From an uncultured Rhodospirillales bacterium (GTDB lineage: Bacteria; Pseudomonadota; Alphaproteobacteria; Kiloniellales; Kiloniellaceae), in NCBI GenBank assembly GCA_913060675.1, contig CAJXUS010000023.1, positions 1 to 57,649 on the forward strand: a DNA stretch of 57,649 bases, given 5' to 3'. Below the pieces are notes generated by a model. The model did no database searches. It was not told where the DNA came from and saw only the letters and a program-made list of their open reading frames with translations. This document shows, one piece after another, positions 43,058 to 51,630 of the stretch; position 1 is the stretch's first letter, and every line of letters begins with the position of its first letter. The translations under genes and the position numbers were made by a program.

Positions 43058-43097
43058 AAATTGTAATTAAATTGTAACAAATTAAATCGTGCACGAT
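43058..43097. promoter_or_regulatory. OhrR operator candidates
   Basis: AAATTGTAA occurs at 43058-43066 and again at 43069-43077, 11 bases apart (one helical turn), followed by the perfect palindrome ATCGTGCACGAT (43086-43097). Both lie between the hydrolase and OhrR genes. Known alphaproteobacterial OhrR sites are TACAATT/AATTGTA-type. Confidence 0.55.
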
Positions 43098-43181
43098 GTT
43101 TGTGTCTCATAAAGTAAATTTAGTGTCAAGCGCTTGCGATTCGATCGTGAGCGATGTATTTCTTTGGATAGGGAGTTTACG

Positions 43182-43670
43182 ATGACCAAAGATAGAAAAG
43201 ATCCAATTGAGCCAATAAACAAGGCCCAGAACGAAACCCAGAACGAGACTCTGGGCGACTTGCTCTGTTTTTCTGTTTATTCGACTTCACATGCCTTCAA
43301 TCACCTATATCGGCGTCTACTATCAGATCTCGGGTTGACCTATCCGCAATATCTGGTGATGACACTCCTGTGGCGACGGGACGGTCTTAAAGTAAAAGCG
43401 ATCGGGCAAGAGCTGGGCTTGGAATCCAATACGTTAACTCCGCTTTTGAAACGCCTTGAAACTCTGGGTTTTGTAGTGCGACAGAGGGATACCGAAGATG
43501 AACGCGTTGTTTTGGTAAAACTAACCTCGCAAGGTAATAGCCTAAGTGAAAAGGCGCGTGATATACCGAACTGTGTTGCTGATGCTGTGGGGCTGGACCA
43601 GGCCGACTTTACCAAACTGACCCAGCTGCTCTATTCGGTTCGCACCCGGTTATCAAAAGACCGGACATAA
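43182..43670 (+). CDS. ohrR: OhrR-like MarR-family peroxide sensor
   Basis: A 162-residue repressor. LLCFSVYSTSHAFNHLYRRLLSDLGLTYPQYLVMTLLW contains the reactive Cys of OhrR proteins in the LCFxxYSTS setting; SNTLTPLLKRLETLGFVVRQRDTEDERVV is the winged helix. Organic hydroperoxides oxidise the Cys and release DNA. GGAG lies seven bases before the 43182 ATG, preferred over the earlier in-frame ATG at 43134. The N-terminal tail has a 12-base repeat (AQNE, TQNE). The usual ohr peroxidase gene is not adjacent; the divergent hydrolase takes that place. Confidence 0.85.
   Translation: MTKDRKDPIEPINKAQNETQNETLGDLLCFSVYSTSHAFNHLYRRLLSDLGLTYPQYLVMTLLWRRDGLKVKAIGQELGLESNTLTPLLKRLETLGFVVRQRDTEDERVVLVKLTSQGNSLSEKARDIPNCVADAVGLDQADFTKLTQLLYSVRTRLSKDRT
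43224..43247 (+). repeat. 12-nt in-frame duplication in ohrR tail
   Basis: GCCCAGAACGAA and ACCCAGAACGAG, followed by a more distant unit ACTCTGGGCGAC. The first two differ at only two bases. Confidence 0.7.
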
Positions 43671-43710
43671 CCCAGAGATAACTCAAAGCTAACCCCGGGA
43701 TAACAAGACC
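43667..43710 (+). repeat. 11-nt tandem repeat past ohrR stop
   Basis: Four units ATAACCCAGAG, ATAACTCAAAG, CTAACCCCGGG and ATAACAAGACC start one base before the stop codon and run into the gap. The period is not a multiple of three, as expected outside coding sequence. The remaining bases to 43984 show no gene. Confidence 0.75.
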
Positions 43711-43984
43711 CTCCAAAAATTATTCATATTTGAGATATTTTACATTTAACCTTGCCACTATAGGGCGATAATTAAGTGTTTAATAATCCTTTGGTTGTTA
43801 ATCTGGCTTGAGGATTATTATCCCGTATTAAAAACATTTTGAATGACAGGCTAAGAGTTCGCCCAGGTAAGCTGAAAAAGTCATCAATAGATAAAGGTTA
43901 AAAAGTTACGGATTATGTCTGGAAATTACGTAGCGTCTGATTTTTTTGATTACCTTCGTTTAAAAAAGTGAATGGACTTATATT

Positions 43985-45628
43985 TTGGAATTTCATCCAA
44001 AAACAATAAACCAAAATGAAGCCCTAGAAGGCGCATCAAGGCGTGTTATTGCTTATATTTGTACAGCAGTAGGCCTTACTCTTGGCTATGCTTTGACCCG
44101 GGGAACAGTATGGATCGGATCGAGTGAGCTTCACACGATTATGGAAGTCATTTCTACGTTGCTCGCTCTGATTATCGGCATCCTTTCATTACTTAGATTT
44201 TACAGTAAACAAGACCATCTTTTCTTACATCTTGGCGTAGGTTTTCTCGGAACAGCATTTCTGGATGGGTACCATGGAATTGTAACTTCGACCTTTTTCC
44301 AACCTTTTATGCCATCTGATTTACCATCCCTTAGCCCCTGGAGTTGGGTTGCCTCTCGGCAGTTTCTCTCAATTATGCTCTTCCTCAGTTTAATTTTTTG
44401 GCTAAGAGAAAAGCGGTTGGGAGTAGCGGGTAGGATTGGGGTAAAAACTATCTATTTGGCAGCAAGTATATCGACTTTGGTATGTTTTTTGTTTTTTGCA
44501 TTTTTCCCGCTACCTGTCGCTTATTACCCGGACATACTGTTCCACAGGCCGGAAGAATTTCTGCCAGCCTTGTTTTTTGGTCTCGCGCTGGCGGGGTATC
44601 TCCGAAAAGGGGCATGGAAAACAGACACTTTCGAGCACTGGCTCGTTCTATCTCTCGTAATCAGCTTTGTCAGTCAGGCAGTCTTTATGTCTTTCTCTGG
44701 CAGTCTGTTTGATTATGAATTCGATGTTGCTCACACCTTGAAAAAGGTAAGCTATATCTGTGTTCTCATTGGTCTTCTGATCAGTATTTACAAAACTTTT
44801 CGCAACGAGATTCAAAACATCACCTTGATCGCCCAGGGCAATCACGAGCTGATGGTCAAGCAGCTTAAAGCCATTAAATTAGAGCGGACCGTTAAGGGGC
44901 TTGAGCGTTCAAACAGAGAACTAGAGCAATTTGCCTACGTCGCTTCTCATGATTTGCAAGAACCCCTTCGCAAGGTTCAGGCCTTTGGAGACCGATTACG
45001 CCATAGTTACAGCGATGTGTTGGATGAACGAGGTAATGATTACCTGAACCGTATGCAAAATGCGGGTAAAAGGATGAGTATTCTCATCAATGATCTTCTT
45101 GATTTTTCAAGGGTGGCAACCCAAGCCCGTCCTTTTGTTCAAGCAGACTTAAATCAAATTTTTCTAGGGGTATTAAGCGATCTTGAAATCACAATTGAAG
45201 AAAACAAAGCTGATATTTCAATCTGTAATTTACCATCTATTGATGCTGATCCACTTCAAATGCAACAACTTTTCCAAAACCTGATCGGCAATGCCATTAA
45301 GTATAGAGACCCCGATCGTTCGCCGATAATCCAAGTCGGGACGGCTAATATTGAGGGAGAAGATGAAGCAATCTGTAAAATACAAATCAAGGACAACGGG
45401 ATCGGTTTTGACGCTGATTACGCTTCGAAGATATTTGAAATTTTTCAAAGGCTACATTCGCGTCAGGATTATGATGGAACGGGAATAGGTTTGGCCATTG
45501 CCCGTCGTATTGCTGAACGGCACGGTGGGAGTATCACCGCGACGAGTGTTCCGGGAGAAGGATCCTCCTTTTTCATAACCCTTTTATATGAGCAAAAAAA
45601 TGATGAGCACGAACATGACCAAGAATAA
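43985..45628 (+). CDS. Membrane sensor histidine kinase (MASE3-like)
   Basis: A 547-residue hybrid of an N-terminal seven- to eight-helix membrane sensor (residues about 20-270; [35 protein letters not shown]), which fits the MASE3 domain, and a histidine kinase. H-box is [16 protein letters not shown] (His322), the phytochrome-like HWE/HisKA group; N-box [12 protein letters not shown]1 DNGIGFD, G2 GTGIGLA. The start is a TTG. It overlaps the response regulator gene by 41 bases, so both are co-expressed. Signal unknown. Confidence 0.88.
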   Translation: MEFHPKTINQNEALEGASRRVIAYICTAVGLTLGYALTRGTVWIGSSELHTIMEVISTLLALIIGILSLLRFYSKQDHLFLHLGVGFLGTAFLDGYHGIVTSTFFQPFMPSDLPSLSPWSWVASRQFLSIMLFLSLIFWLREKRLGVAGRIGVKTIYLAASISTLVCFLFFAFFPLPVAYYPDILFHRPEEFLPALFFGLALAGYLRKGAWKTDTFEHWLVLSLVISFVSQAVFMSFSGSLFDYEFDVAHTLKKVSYICVLIGLLISIYKTFRNEIQNITLIAQGNHELMVKQLKAIKLERTVKGLERSNRELEQFAYVASHDLQEPLRKVQAFGDRLRHSYSDVLDERGNDYLNRMQNAGKRMSILINDLLDFSRVATQARPFVQADLNQIFLGVLSDLEITIEENKADISICNLPSIDADPLQMQQLFQNLIGNAIKYRDPDRSPIIQVGTANIEGEDEAICKIQIKDNGIGFDADYASKIFEIFQRLHSRQDYDGTGIGLAIARRIAERHGGSITATSVPGEGSSFFITLLYEQKNDEHEHDQE

Positions 45629-46058
45629 AGAAGATATTCGTATTCACATGGCAGAAGACGATGAGGATGACCGTCTTATGTTTAAAGAGGCGATGGAAGA
45701 AGCCCGTGTGACGAATGCGATCACTTTTTCGGTCGATGGTCAGGATTTAATGGAGTTTTTACGCCGCGAGGGGGCTTACGCCGATAGGACTGAACCTCTC
45801 CCGGATCTAATCCTCCTCGATTTGAATATGCCACGAATGGATGGTCGTGAAGCATTGCAACAAATTAAAGCCGATCCAGACTTAAAACGTATACCCGTTG
45901 TTATCTTAACCACCTCAAAGGCTGAGGAAGACATTTATTCGACTTATAATGAAGGGGCTAATTCCTTTATCACAAAGCCAGTCAGTTTTCATGGCTTGGT
46001 GGGGGCAATTAATGCCTTAACTTCTTATTGGGTTGATATCGTAAAGCTACCTGAATAG
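45588..46058 (+). CDS. Rcp1-like single-domain response regulator
   Basis: A receiver-only protein of 156 residues or somewhat less (in-frame ATGs at 45588, 45600, 45603 and 45615). Seen: acidic pocket [10 protein letters not shown], phospho-acceptor Asp78 in [20 protein letters not shown] and the Lys in FITKPV. This Rcp1-like type usually pairs with phytochrome-like kinases of the HDLQEPLR class, exactly the gene before it. Confidence 0.88.
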   Translation: MSKKMMSTNMTKNKEDIRIHMAEDDEDDRLMFKEAMEEARVTNAITFSVDGQDLMEFLRREGAYADRTEPLPDLILLDLNMPRMDGREALQQIKADPDLKRIPVVILTTSKAEEDIYSTYNEGANSFITKPVSFHGLVGAINALTSYWVDIVKLPE

Positions 46059-46101
46059 GGCTCCCAAAATTTTACCTGGTGGAATTTAAAGGATACTTGT
46101 T

Positions 46102-47808
46102 GTGATTTCTGGCCCGCGAATATTACTGGTGGAAGACGATGAAGACGATGTCTTTTTAACAAAGGCATATCTGGATGAATCTTTTGGTAAAAGCTATTCG
46201 TTTGAGCATGTGTCCAACCTGCCAGATGCCCTACGCAGAGCCAAAGAAAGCGCCTATGATGTTTTCCTCGTCGATTACCGATTGGGCAGTCATAATGGTA
46301 TCGATTTTATTCAGCATATTAACCGGGATCTAAAGCTTATGGTCCCAGTGATCCTATTGACCGGGCAAAATAATCGTGAAACTGATATCAGCGCGATGGA
46401 AGCCGGAGCCACGGATTATCTTGTTAAACAAAATATTGATGCGCGTGCTTTAGAACGCTCAATTCGCTATTCCATGAAGCAGAAACAGGCTGAAGAGCAT
46501 ATTCAGTTTCTCGCCTATCATGATGCCTTAACCGGGCTCCCCAACAGGACCCTGCTTTTTGACCGACTAAAAACTATTCTTGCACGTTTTGCGCGAAATA
46601 AACATTACAGTTCTTTGCTCTTTCTTGATTTGGATAACTTTAAAAATATCAATGATTCACTCGGGCATTCCGTGGGTGATGCCCTCTTGATTGAAATCAC
46701 GAGACGTTTGAACGAAGTCATTCGCGAAGAAGATTCCATATCTCGCCTTGGTGGTGATGAGTTTATTGTTCTCTTCCCTGAAATTTCTAGGAATAAAGAA
46801 GAAACGGCAGTTAAAACGCAAAAGGCAGCGGAACGGATTATACACTCCATCAACCAACCGATAATTGTTGGAAGTGAAGCTCTTCACATCGGAACCTCCA
46901 TCGGGATTACCTTGTTTGCTGGGCTGGATACCACAAGCCCAGAAAATATTCTAAGACATGCAGATACTGCCATGTATGCGGCGAAAAGCGCGGGTAAAAA
47001 CACAGCTCGTTTTTTTCAACATGAAATGGAAAACACTGTAAAAAGTAAGTTGACCCTGGAAAATGAACTGCGCAAGGCTATTTCTGAAAATCAATTTGAG
47101 ATCCTCTATCAGCCGCAAGTCTGTGTGAATAGTGAAAAAATCTTAGGTGCAGAGGCGCTTGTGAGATGGATGCATCCTGAAAAAGGTATGATTTCGCCTG
47201 TGTTATTTATCCCTTCTGCAGAACAAAGTGGTTTAATTCACCCCCTAGGTGAATTGGTTTTCCGTGCGGTATGCAACGACCTTCCCAACTTTTCAGATAT
47301 TCCGCGCATATCCGTAAACATCAGCGCGAAACAATTTCATGCGCTAGATTTTGTCGAAAAAATTGATGGTATTCTAAAGGAATATGATGCCTCTCCTGAA
47401 TATCTAGAGCTGGAACTCACCGAAAGTGCCCTGCTTGCAGATATAGATGATACCGCATTGAAGATGAAAGAGCTGAAAGATATGGGCTTTACCTTTGCTC
47501 TGGATGACTTTGGAACGGGTTATTCATCTCTTACCTATTTGAAGAAATTACCCTTTGATGTCTTGAAGATCGATAGATCCTTTATTACTGACATTATCGA
47601 AAACCGGGAAAACGCGGGCATTGCCACAGCTGTGATTGCTCTGGGCAAGGCTCTCCATCTTTCTGTCGTTGGAGAAGGCGTCGAGACCGCCCATCACCTC
47701 CAATTCCTGAAAGATGAAGGTGCTAATTCAGCGCAAGGTTATTATATCAGTCGCCCCATATCCGCAACAGATCTAGTGACCTGGATAAATCAACGGATTG
47801 CCTGTTAA
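46102..47808 (+). CDS. REC-GGDEF-EAL cyclic-di-GMP protein
   Basis: A 568-residue response regulator with both c-di-GMP enzyme domains. Receiver: EDDEDD, Asp58 in LVDYRLG. Cyclase: intact GGDEF (217-221) with an RxxD product-inhibition site (R208-D211). Phosphodiesterase: intact EAL (351-353), ALDDFGTGYSSLTYL with the metal-binding DD, and GEGVE. Both activities may be present. The start is GTG. Third gene of the kinase-regulator cassette, with a terminator behind, so the kinase likely sets c-di-GMP levels. Confidence 0.92.
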   Translation: MISGPRILLVEDDEDDVFLTKAYLDESFGKSYSFEHVSNLPDALRRAKESAYDVFLVDYRLGSHNGIDFIQHINRDLKLMVPVILLTGQNNRETDISAMEAGATDYLVKQNIDARALERSIRYSMKQKQAEEHIQFLAYHDALTGLPNRTLLFDRLKTILARFARNKHYSSLLFLDLDNFKNINDSLGHSVGDALLIEITRRLNEVIREEDSISRLGGDEFIVLFPEISRNKEETAVKTQKAAERIIHSINQPIIVGSEALHIGTSIGITLFAGLDTTSPENILRHADTAMYAAKSAGKNTARFFQHEMENTVKSKLTLENELRKAISENQFEILYQPQVCVNSEKILGAEALVRWMHPEKGMISPVLFIPSAEQSGLIHPLGELVFRAVCNDLPNFSDIPRISVNISAKQFHALDFVEKIDGILKEYDASPEYLELELTESALLADIDDTALKMKELKDMGFTFALDDFGTGYSSLTYLKKLPFDVLKIDRSFITDIIENRENAGIATAVIALGKALHLSVVGEGVETAHHLQFLKDEGANSAQGYYISRPISATDLVTWINQRIAC

Positions 47809-47915
47809 AAAACGAATTATCTATGTTCCTCTCGATGACAAAATAAGAACCACGATTGAGAGCCACTGTTTGAGATATGTAATGGTGAGGCGTCACGTGC
47901 GTGATACAAGGGTTT

Positions 47916-47953
47916 ACCCGTCTGAATTCATCATTATTGAGTATCAGACGGGT
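47916..47953 (+). terminator. Rho-independent terminator
   Basis: ACCCGTCTGA (47916-47925) pairs perfectly with TCAGACGGGT (47944-47953) around an 18-base loop, followed by GAATTTTTTA. It ends the signalling cassette. Confidence 0.85.
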
Positions 47954-47973
47954 GAATTTTTTACCTCATTCAT

Positions 47974-48342
47974 TCAAGCCATTTGTAGGCTTTCTTCAGG
48001 TTTGTGCAGGCTCACGACCACCAAAACAGCCAAACCATTGGCCCAGTAATATGCCGCATCCAGCCCGCTAAAGCTCAAAACAAAGGGCGCGAGGGTAAAG
48101 ACTACACCAACCATAAAGTCCACGGCCAAATGAAGCTTATAAGAAAGTACTCGAATTATTCCTAGGTGATGATCGGTGAGGACGGTTAGAAAAAAAGCTG
48201 CAATCCCGGTCACAAGCGATAACCAAAAAGCCAGAGGGTTACTTTGACCCAGGTTTAATAAAAACGGCATTGCTATAAGGCTGGCAGCAACGGGGTAATC
48301 GAGGTAGGCGTGAATTGACTTTGTGATAAAACGCGGCAGCAT
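47974..48342 (-). CDS. Four-helix membrane protein (SPW-repeat-like)
   Basis: A 122-residue inner-membrane protein, MLPRFITKSIHAYLDYPVAASLIAMPFLL and on, with four hydrophobic segments arranged as two similar pairs (HAYLDYPVAASLIAMPFLL and HLAVDFMVGVVFTLAPFVL). This internal symmetry and the D-Y-P / P-F turns recall the SPW-repeat family. The frame could start 13 codons earlier; GGAATAT precedes the chosen ATG. Function unknown. Confidence 0.68.
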   Translation of the reverse strand: MLPRFITKSIHAYLDYPVAASLIAMPFLLNLGQSNPLAFWLSLVTGIAAFFLTVLTDHHLGIIRVLSYKLHLAVDFMVGVVFTLAPFVLSFSGLDAAYYWANGLAVLVVVSLHKPEESLQMA

Positions 48343-48520
48343 GATGATATTCCTTATATCGTGTGTTCGTATTTTCCTCACTGCGCTCTATCAACAAACA
48401 AGAGCGGTGATCGATATGTGGAATATAGGATGTGATTTCTGAACGCAGTAGGGCGAATAGTCCGTAATTTTTTGCAGATCGTCCGGATTGTTGGGTTGGA
48501 TGGTGTAATTGGTGGAATTT

Positions 48521-49390
48521 TTATTGATCTGGAAACTCACTTTGATCTCGGTTTTTTTTCTTTTTTATACCCAACAACATTTTGATGAATATAACAAATT
48601 TCTTCAATTTTGGATGGGCATTCCCAGACATTTTAACTGCATAAGCGTCCGCCTCTTCTTCCTGTTCTGGCATTGAACCACCTTCTATGTGTTTATGGTA
48701 ATGGTGGCCAATTTCATGGTAAAGAGTAAGTTGTTTAAGGAAATGATTAAGGGGTTGAATGGGATGGCGAGGATGGTTGTTTGTATACCAGACGATGGTG
48801 ATGACACCTAGAAAGGGGAGGTAATAACCTGCAAAGTCATAGTGAGTTTCGTAAGGGATGATATAAATTCGGGGTACCCCTTCAAAATCTTCCCGAGGAA
48901 CCGTTTCTAACCATTTCAATATATGTTTTGTTGCCTGATACCTGCCGTCGATGGTCTTGTCTTCTAGGATGAGCGTGTTACCAACTTTAGCTTCCAGGAA
49001 ATTGGACCTCTTAAAGCGCAGGATCGAATTGAATGATCTGGCTGTTGTATCGTCGCACTTTTCCGCAATGGCTTTTCGAACAAACTTTTCTGATATCTCT
49101 TCGTCCAGATCATGAAGAATAACAAGCAGACCAGTAGCCAGGACTAAAACCTCTGGTCGGTAATTCTTGTTAAACTCTATGTGCTCTAGTTCCCGGAGTA
49201 ACAAGGGAATAGATTTTGTTCCAGCCTCATACAGCTTTTTATAGGCTTTAGCTTTTGTTGGATAATGTCTGCTGACCAAGCCCCGCTTCAATTGATTAAT
49301 TACGGTTTCCAAATCGTGCACTTCCAAATTGTCCATTTCTGGTTCATCTGGTTTCAAGTGGGAAGTCTCGTTATTGATATTCGTCTCCAA
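48521..49390 (-). CDS. HEXXH metalloprotease-like protein
   Basis: A 289-residue soluble protein. Residues about 25-110 are helical and HEAT-like (AYKKLYEAGTKSIPLLLRELEHIE). The C-terminal half is a zincin candidate: YHEIGHHYHKH with H225-E226-x-x-H229, and 17 residues on EEEADAYAV supplying a Glu ligand, as in IrrE/ImmA-like and M48-like gluzincins. The tail is basic (KKKKNRDQSE). It lies divergent from the kinase/Thg1 pair with 108 bases between. Proteolytic activity and target are inferred, not shown. Confidence 0.7.
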   Translation of the reverse strand: METNINNETSHLKPDEPEMDNLEVHDLETVINQLKRGLVSRHYPTKAKAYKKLYEAGTKSIPLLLRELEHIEFNKNYRPEVLVLATGLLVILHDLDEEISEKFVRKAIAEKCDDTTARSFNSILRFKRSNFLEAKVGNTLILEDKTIDGRYQATKHILKWLETVPREDFEGVPRIYIIPYETHYDFAGYYLPFLGVITIVWYTNNHPRHPIQPLNHFLKQLTLYHEIGHHYHKHIEGGSMPEQEEEADAYAVKMSGNAHPKLKKFVIFIKMLLGIKKKKNRDQSEFPDQ

Positions 49391-49498
49391 GGTTAGGTTC
49401 TGGAAAAGGAAGAGGACGGTCGATACTACTTATGCTTGATATTACCTTTTCTGTCCATATAGTTAGCGTTCTCTATATGGTTTTGATGGCGTAGTATA

Positions 49499-49951
49499 AT
49501 GTTTGAAGCGATCGTATTTACCGGGTTACAGGCCTGTGGGAAGTCCAGCTTTTATCAGTGGAAGTTTTCCAATACCCATCTGCGCCTAAATCTGGATATG
49601 CTCAAAACCAGAAACCGGGAAAACATACTGCTTGAGGCCTGCTTAAAGGCAAAACAGAACTTCGTGGTTGATAACACCAATCCAACCCAAGAAGCGCGCG
49701 CGAAATACATCACTGCTGCTAAAGGGCATGGCTTCAAGGTCATTGGTTATTATTTCCAGTCCAATATCAAAGACTGCCTGAGGCGAAATGCGACCCGAGA
49801 GGGAAAACAGAAAATTCCAGATCCAGGTGTCAGAGGGACCGCCAGTAAAATGGTTCTCCCAAAATATTCTGAAGGGTTTGACGAATTGTACTACGTGGTT
49901 ATGGATGAGACTGAAGGCTTTAAAGTGAGCAAATGGCAAGATGAAGTTTAA
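49499..49951 (+). CDS. Polynucleotide-kinase-like P-loop protein
   Basis: A 150-residue P-loop kinase: Walker A FTGLQACGKSS (about 7-17), RLNLDMLKTRNRENIL, FVVDNTNPTQEARAKYI (the D-N-T-N-P motif of the PNKP/T4 Pnk kinase group), and IGYYFQSNIKDCLRRNATREGKQKIPDPGV with lid Arg residues. The family phosphorylates 5'-OH ends of RNA or DNA. Its last 11 bases overlap the Thg1-like gene, which points to a joint RNA end-repair task. Confidence 0.82.
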   Translation: MFEAIVFTGLQACGKSSFYQWKFSNTHLRLNLDMLKTRNRENILLEACLKAKQNFVVDNTNPTQEARAKYITAAKGHGFKVIGYYFQSNIKDCLRRNATREGKQKIPDPGVRGTASKMVLPKYSEGFDELYYVVMDETEGFKVSKWQDEV

Positions 49952-50720
49952 CGATCTAGACAAAAGTATGCGCATCTACGAGACCGCCCACGACCAGTGC
50001 GTGCTACCAGGAATTTTTATCGTTGTCCGGTTGGACGGGCGGGGATTTACCAAATTAACCCGTGAGGTCCACAATTTCGAAGCACCTTTTGATACCCAAT
50101 TTCGTGATCACATGGTCACAACCACAGCACATCTGATGGAGTGCGGCTTCAACGTCATTTATGGCTATACCCAAAGTGATGAAATCTCTCTTCTTCTTCA
50201 CCTGGGTGATGAAACCTTTGGTCGCAAAGACCGCAAAATAAACTCTGTCCTTGCCGGCGAAGCCAGTGCCAAGTTTTCACTGAGCCTGGGTGCTATGGCC
50301 TGTTTTGACTGTAGAGTTAGTCAGTTGCCCAACGCGAAGTTGGTCGTTGATTACTTCAGGTGGCGCAACGAAGATGCCCACCGCAACGCTTTGAACTCTC
50401 ACTGTTATTGGATGTTGCGGAAAAAAGGACAAGATGCCCAAACCGCAACCAATGAGCTAAAGGGGATGTCGGTCGCGGATAAAAACGAGCTCTTGTTTCA
50501 AAACGGGATCAATTTTAATGAAGTCCCGACCTGGCAAAAACGCGGGATTGGCCTCTATTGGGTAACCTATGAAAAAGAGGGCTTTAATCCCCAAAACCAA
50601 CAAACCGTGTTGACGAGTAAACGCCGGATCAAAACCGATTATGACCTGCCGATGAAAGAGGAATATGAGGTATTCGTAGAGCAAATTTTGAGTCCGAAGA
50701 AGGACGCGAGCCCTGAGTGA
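49941..50720 (+). CDS. Thg1-like tRNA 3'-5' nucleotidyltransferase
   Basis: A 259-residue member of the tRNA(His) guanylyltransferase superfamily, enzymes that add nucleotides to 5' ends of tRNA. Seen: RLDGRGFTKLTR with catalytic Asp32, YGYTQSDEISLLL with D80-E81, and FGRKDRKINSVLAGEASAKFS. These match the metal-binding Asp29, Asp76 and Glu77 of yeast Thg1. Bacteria encode G-1 in tRNA(His), so bacterial members usually repair 5'-truncated tRNAs. Overlap with an upstream kinase that could provide a 5'-phosphate fits that. The last part (LYWVTYEKEGFNPQNQQ) is typical of the bacterial/phage type. Confidence 0.9.
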   Translation: MKFNDLDKSMRIYETAHDQCVLPGIFIVVRLDGRGFTKLTREVHNFEAPFDTQFRDHMVTTTAHLMECGFNVIYGYTQSDEISLLLHLGDETFGRKDRKINSVLAGEASAKFSLSLGAMACFDCRVSQLPNAKLVVDYFRWRNEDAHRNALNSHCYWMLRKKGQDAQTATNELKGMSVADKNELLFQNGINFNEVPTWQKRGIGLYWVTYEKEGFNPQNQQTVLTSKRRIKTDYDLPMKEEYEVFVEQILSPKKDASPE

Positions 50721-50774
50721 AATGTCATTTGTTGGTTGTTTAGTTTTGGGGCTATTTTCGCAAGGCATCGATTT

Positions 50775-50808
50775 CCTTCGGGTTTGTGCTGACGAACAAA
50801 CCCGAAGG
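50775..50808. terminator. Bidirectional terminator
   Basis: A 13-bp stem: 50775-50787 (CCTTCGGGTTTGT) with 50796-50808 (ACAAACCCGAAGG), eight-base loop, between the convergent Thg1-like and EF-hand genes. Confidence 0.75.
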
Positions 50809-50831
50809 TTGTCAGGCCATTGGCCCAAGAT

Positions 50832-51494
50832 CTAGGCGGCTTCTTCAAGGCTCTCCAGTGTGCCTTCTTCTTGTAGTTGCAACAATATGTCCTGCATGCT
50901 GCTCGACATCATACTTCCAGGAGGTTTTCCGCCCATTTTTCCCTGCCGCCCCATATTATCCTGGTGAAAAGAGTTCAATTCTTCTTCGGAAAGCTCGCCG
51001 CTTCCATCCAGATCAATAGCGGAGAACAATTCCGCGACCTCATCTGTACCGGTGGGCTTTCCGATTAAATCTGAGACCTGTTCATGAAGCGATGTGAACT
51101 CATCAATATCAAAGCTGCCACTGCCATCGGTATCGGCATCTTGTTGCAATTGTTGGATCTGTTGTTGCATGCTGGCAGATATCATACCACCGGGGGGCAT
51201 TCCTCCCGGTGGTGCCGATTTTTCCGCCATCTTATCCTGGTGGAAGGACTGCATCTCCGCTTCAGAAAGTTCACCGCTTCCGTCCAGATCAATGGAGGCG
51301 AATATTTCTGTGGTATTTTCTGTACCACTCACACGGCCGGATGCTTCGGGTTTTTGCTCAAGAAGGGAGGTAAACTTCTCAACATCGAGGCCACCACTGC
51401 TGTTAACATCGGCACTTTGTCGCATTTGCTGCATCTGTTGCTGCATAAGCTGCCGCATCATCATGCTGTCTTGAGTGGAAGCAACGCTCGACAT
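50832..51494 (-). CDS. EF-hand calcium-binding protein with internal duplication
   Basis: A 220-residue acidic protein with four EF-hand loops: DVNSSGGLDVEKF, DLDGSGELSEAEM, DTDGSGSFDIDEF and DLDGSGELSEEEL. Loops 2 and 4 are nearly identical and each pair is preceded by a Met/Gln-rich helix (MQQQMQQMRQ; MQQQIQQLQQ), so the protein arose by tandem duplication. Met-Gly-Pro linkers separate the halves. No signal peptide is evident. Loop 1 (DVNSSGG) is the least canonical. Confidence 0.88.
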   Translation of the reverse strand: MSSVASTQDSMMMRQLMQQQMQQMRQSADVNSSGGLDVEKFTSLLEQKPEASGRVSGTENTTEIFASIDLDGSGELSEAEMQSFHQDKMAEKSAPPGGMPPGGMISASMQQQIQQLQQDADTDGSGSFDIDEFTSLHEQVSDLIGKPTGTDEVAELFSAIDLDGSGELSEEELNSFHQDNMGRQGKMGGKPPGSMMSSSMQDILLQLQEEGTLESLEEAA

Positions 51495-51630
51495 TTTAAA
51501 ACCCCTTCAGTTTGGTTTCTAAGTTCCAGTGCTCAGGTAACTTCTTAACCAATGAAAATATTCTATTCTGAAGAGTTACACGGCCTGGGTCGGAAAAACT
51601 GTCTCGGTTTATCAAATAAAATGATTTTTA

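Noticed and set aside
43086..43097. ATCGTGCACGAT palindrome as a restriction or replication-origin signal
   Set aside because: It lies in a divergent promoter beside OhrR-type repeats, so an operator is the simpler reading; no DnaA boxes or rep genes are near.
47798..48049. Plus-strand 83-codon open frame overlapping the end of the GGDEF-EAL gene
   Set aside because: Its second half runs through the rho-independent terminator at 47916-47953 and the antisense of the next gene; the product resembles nothing.
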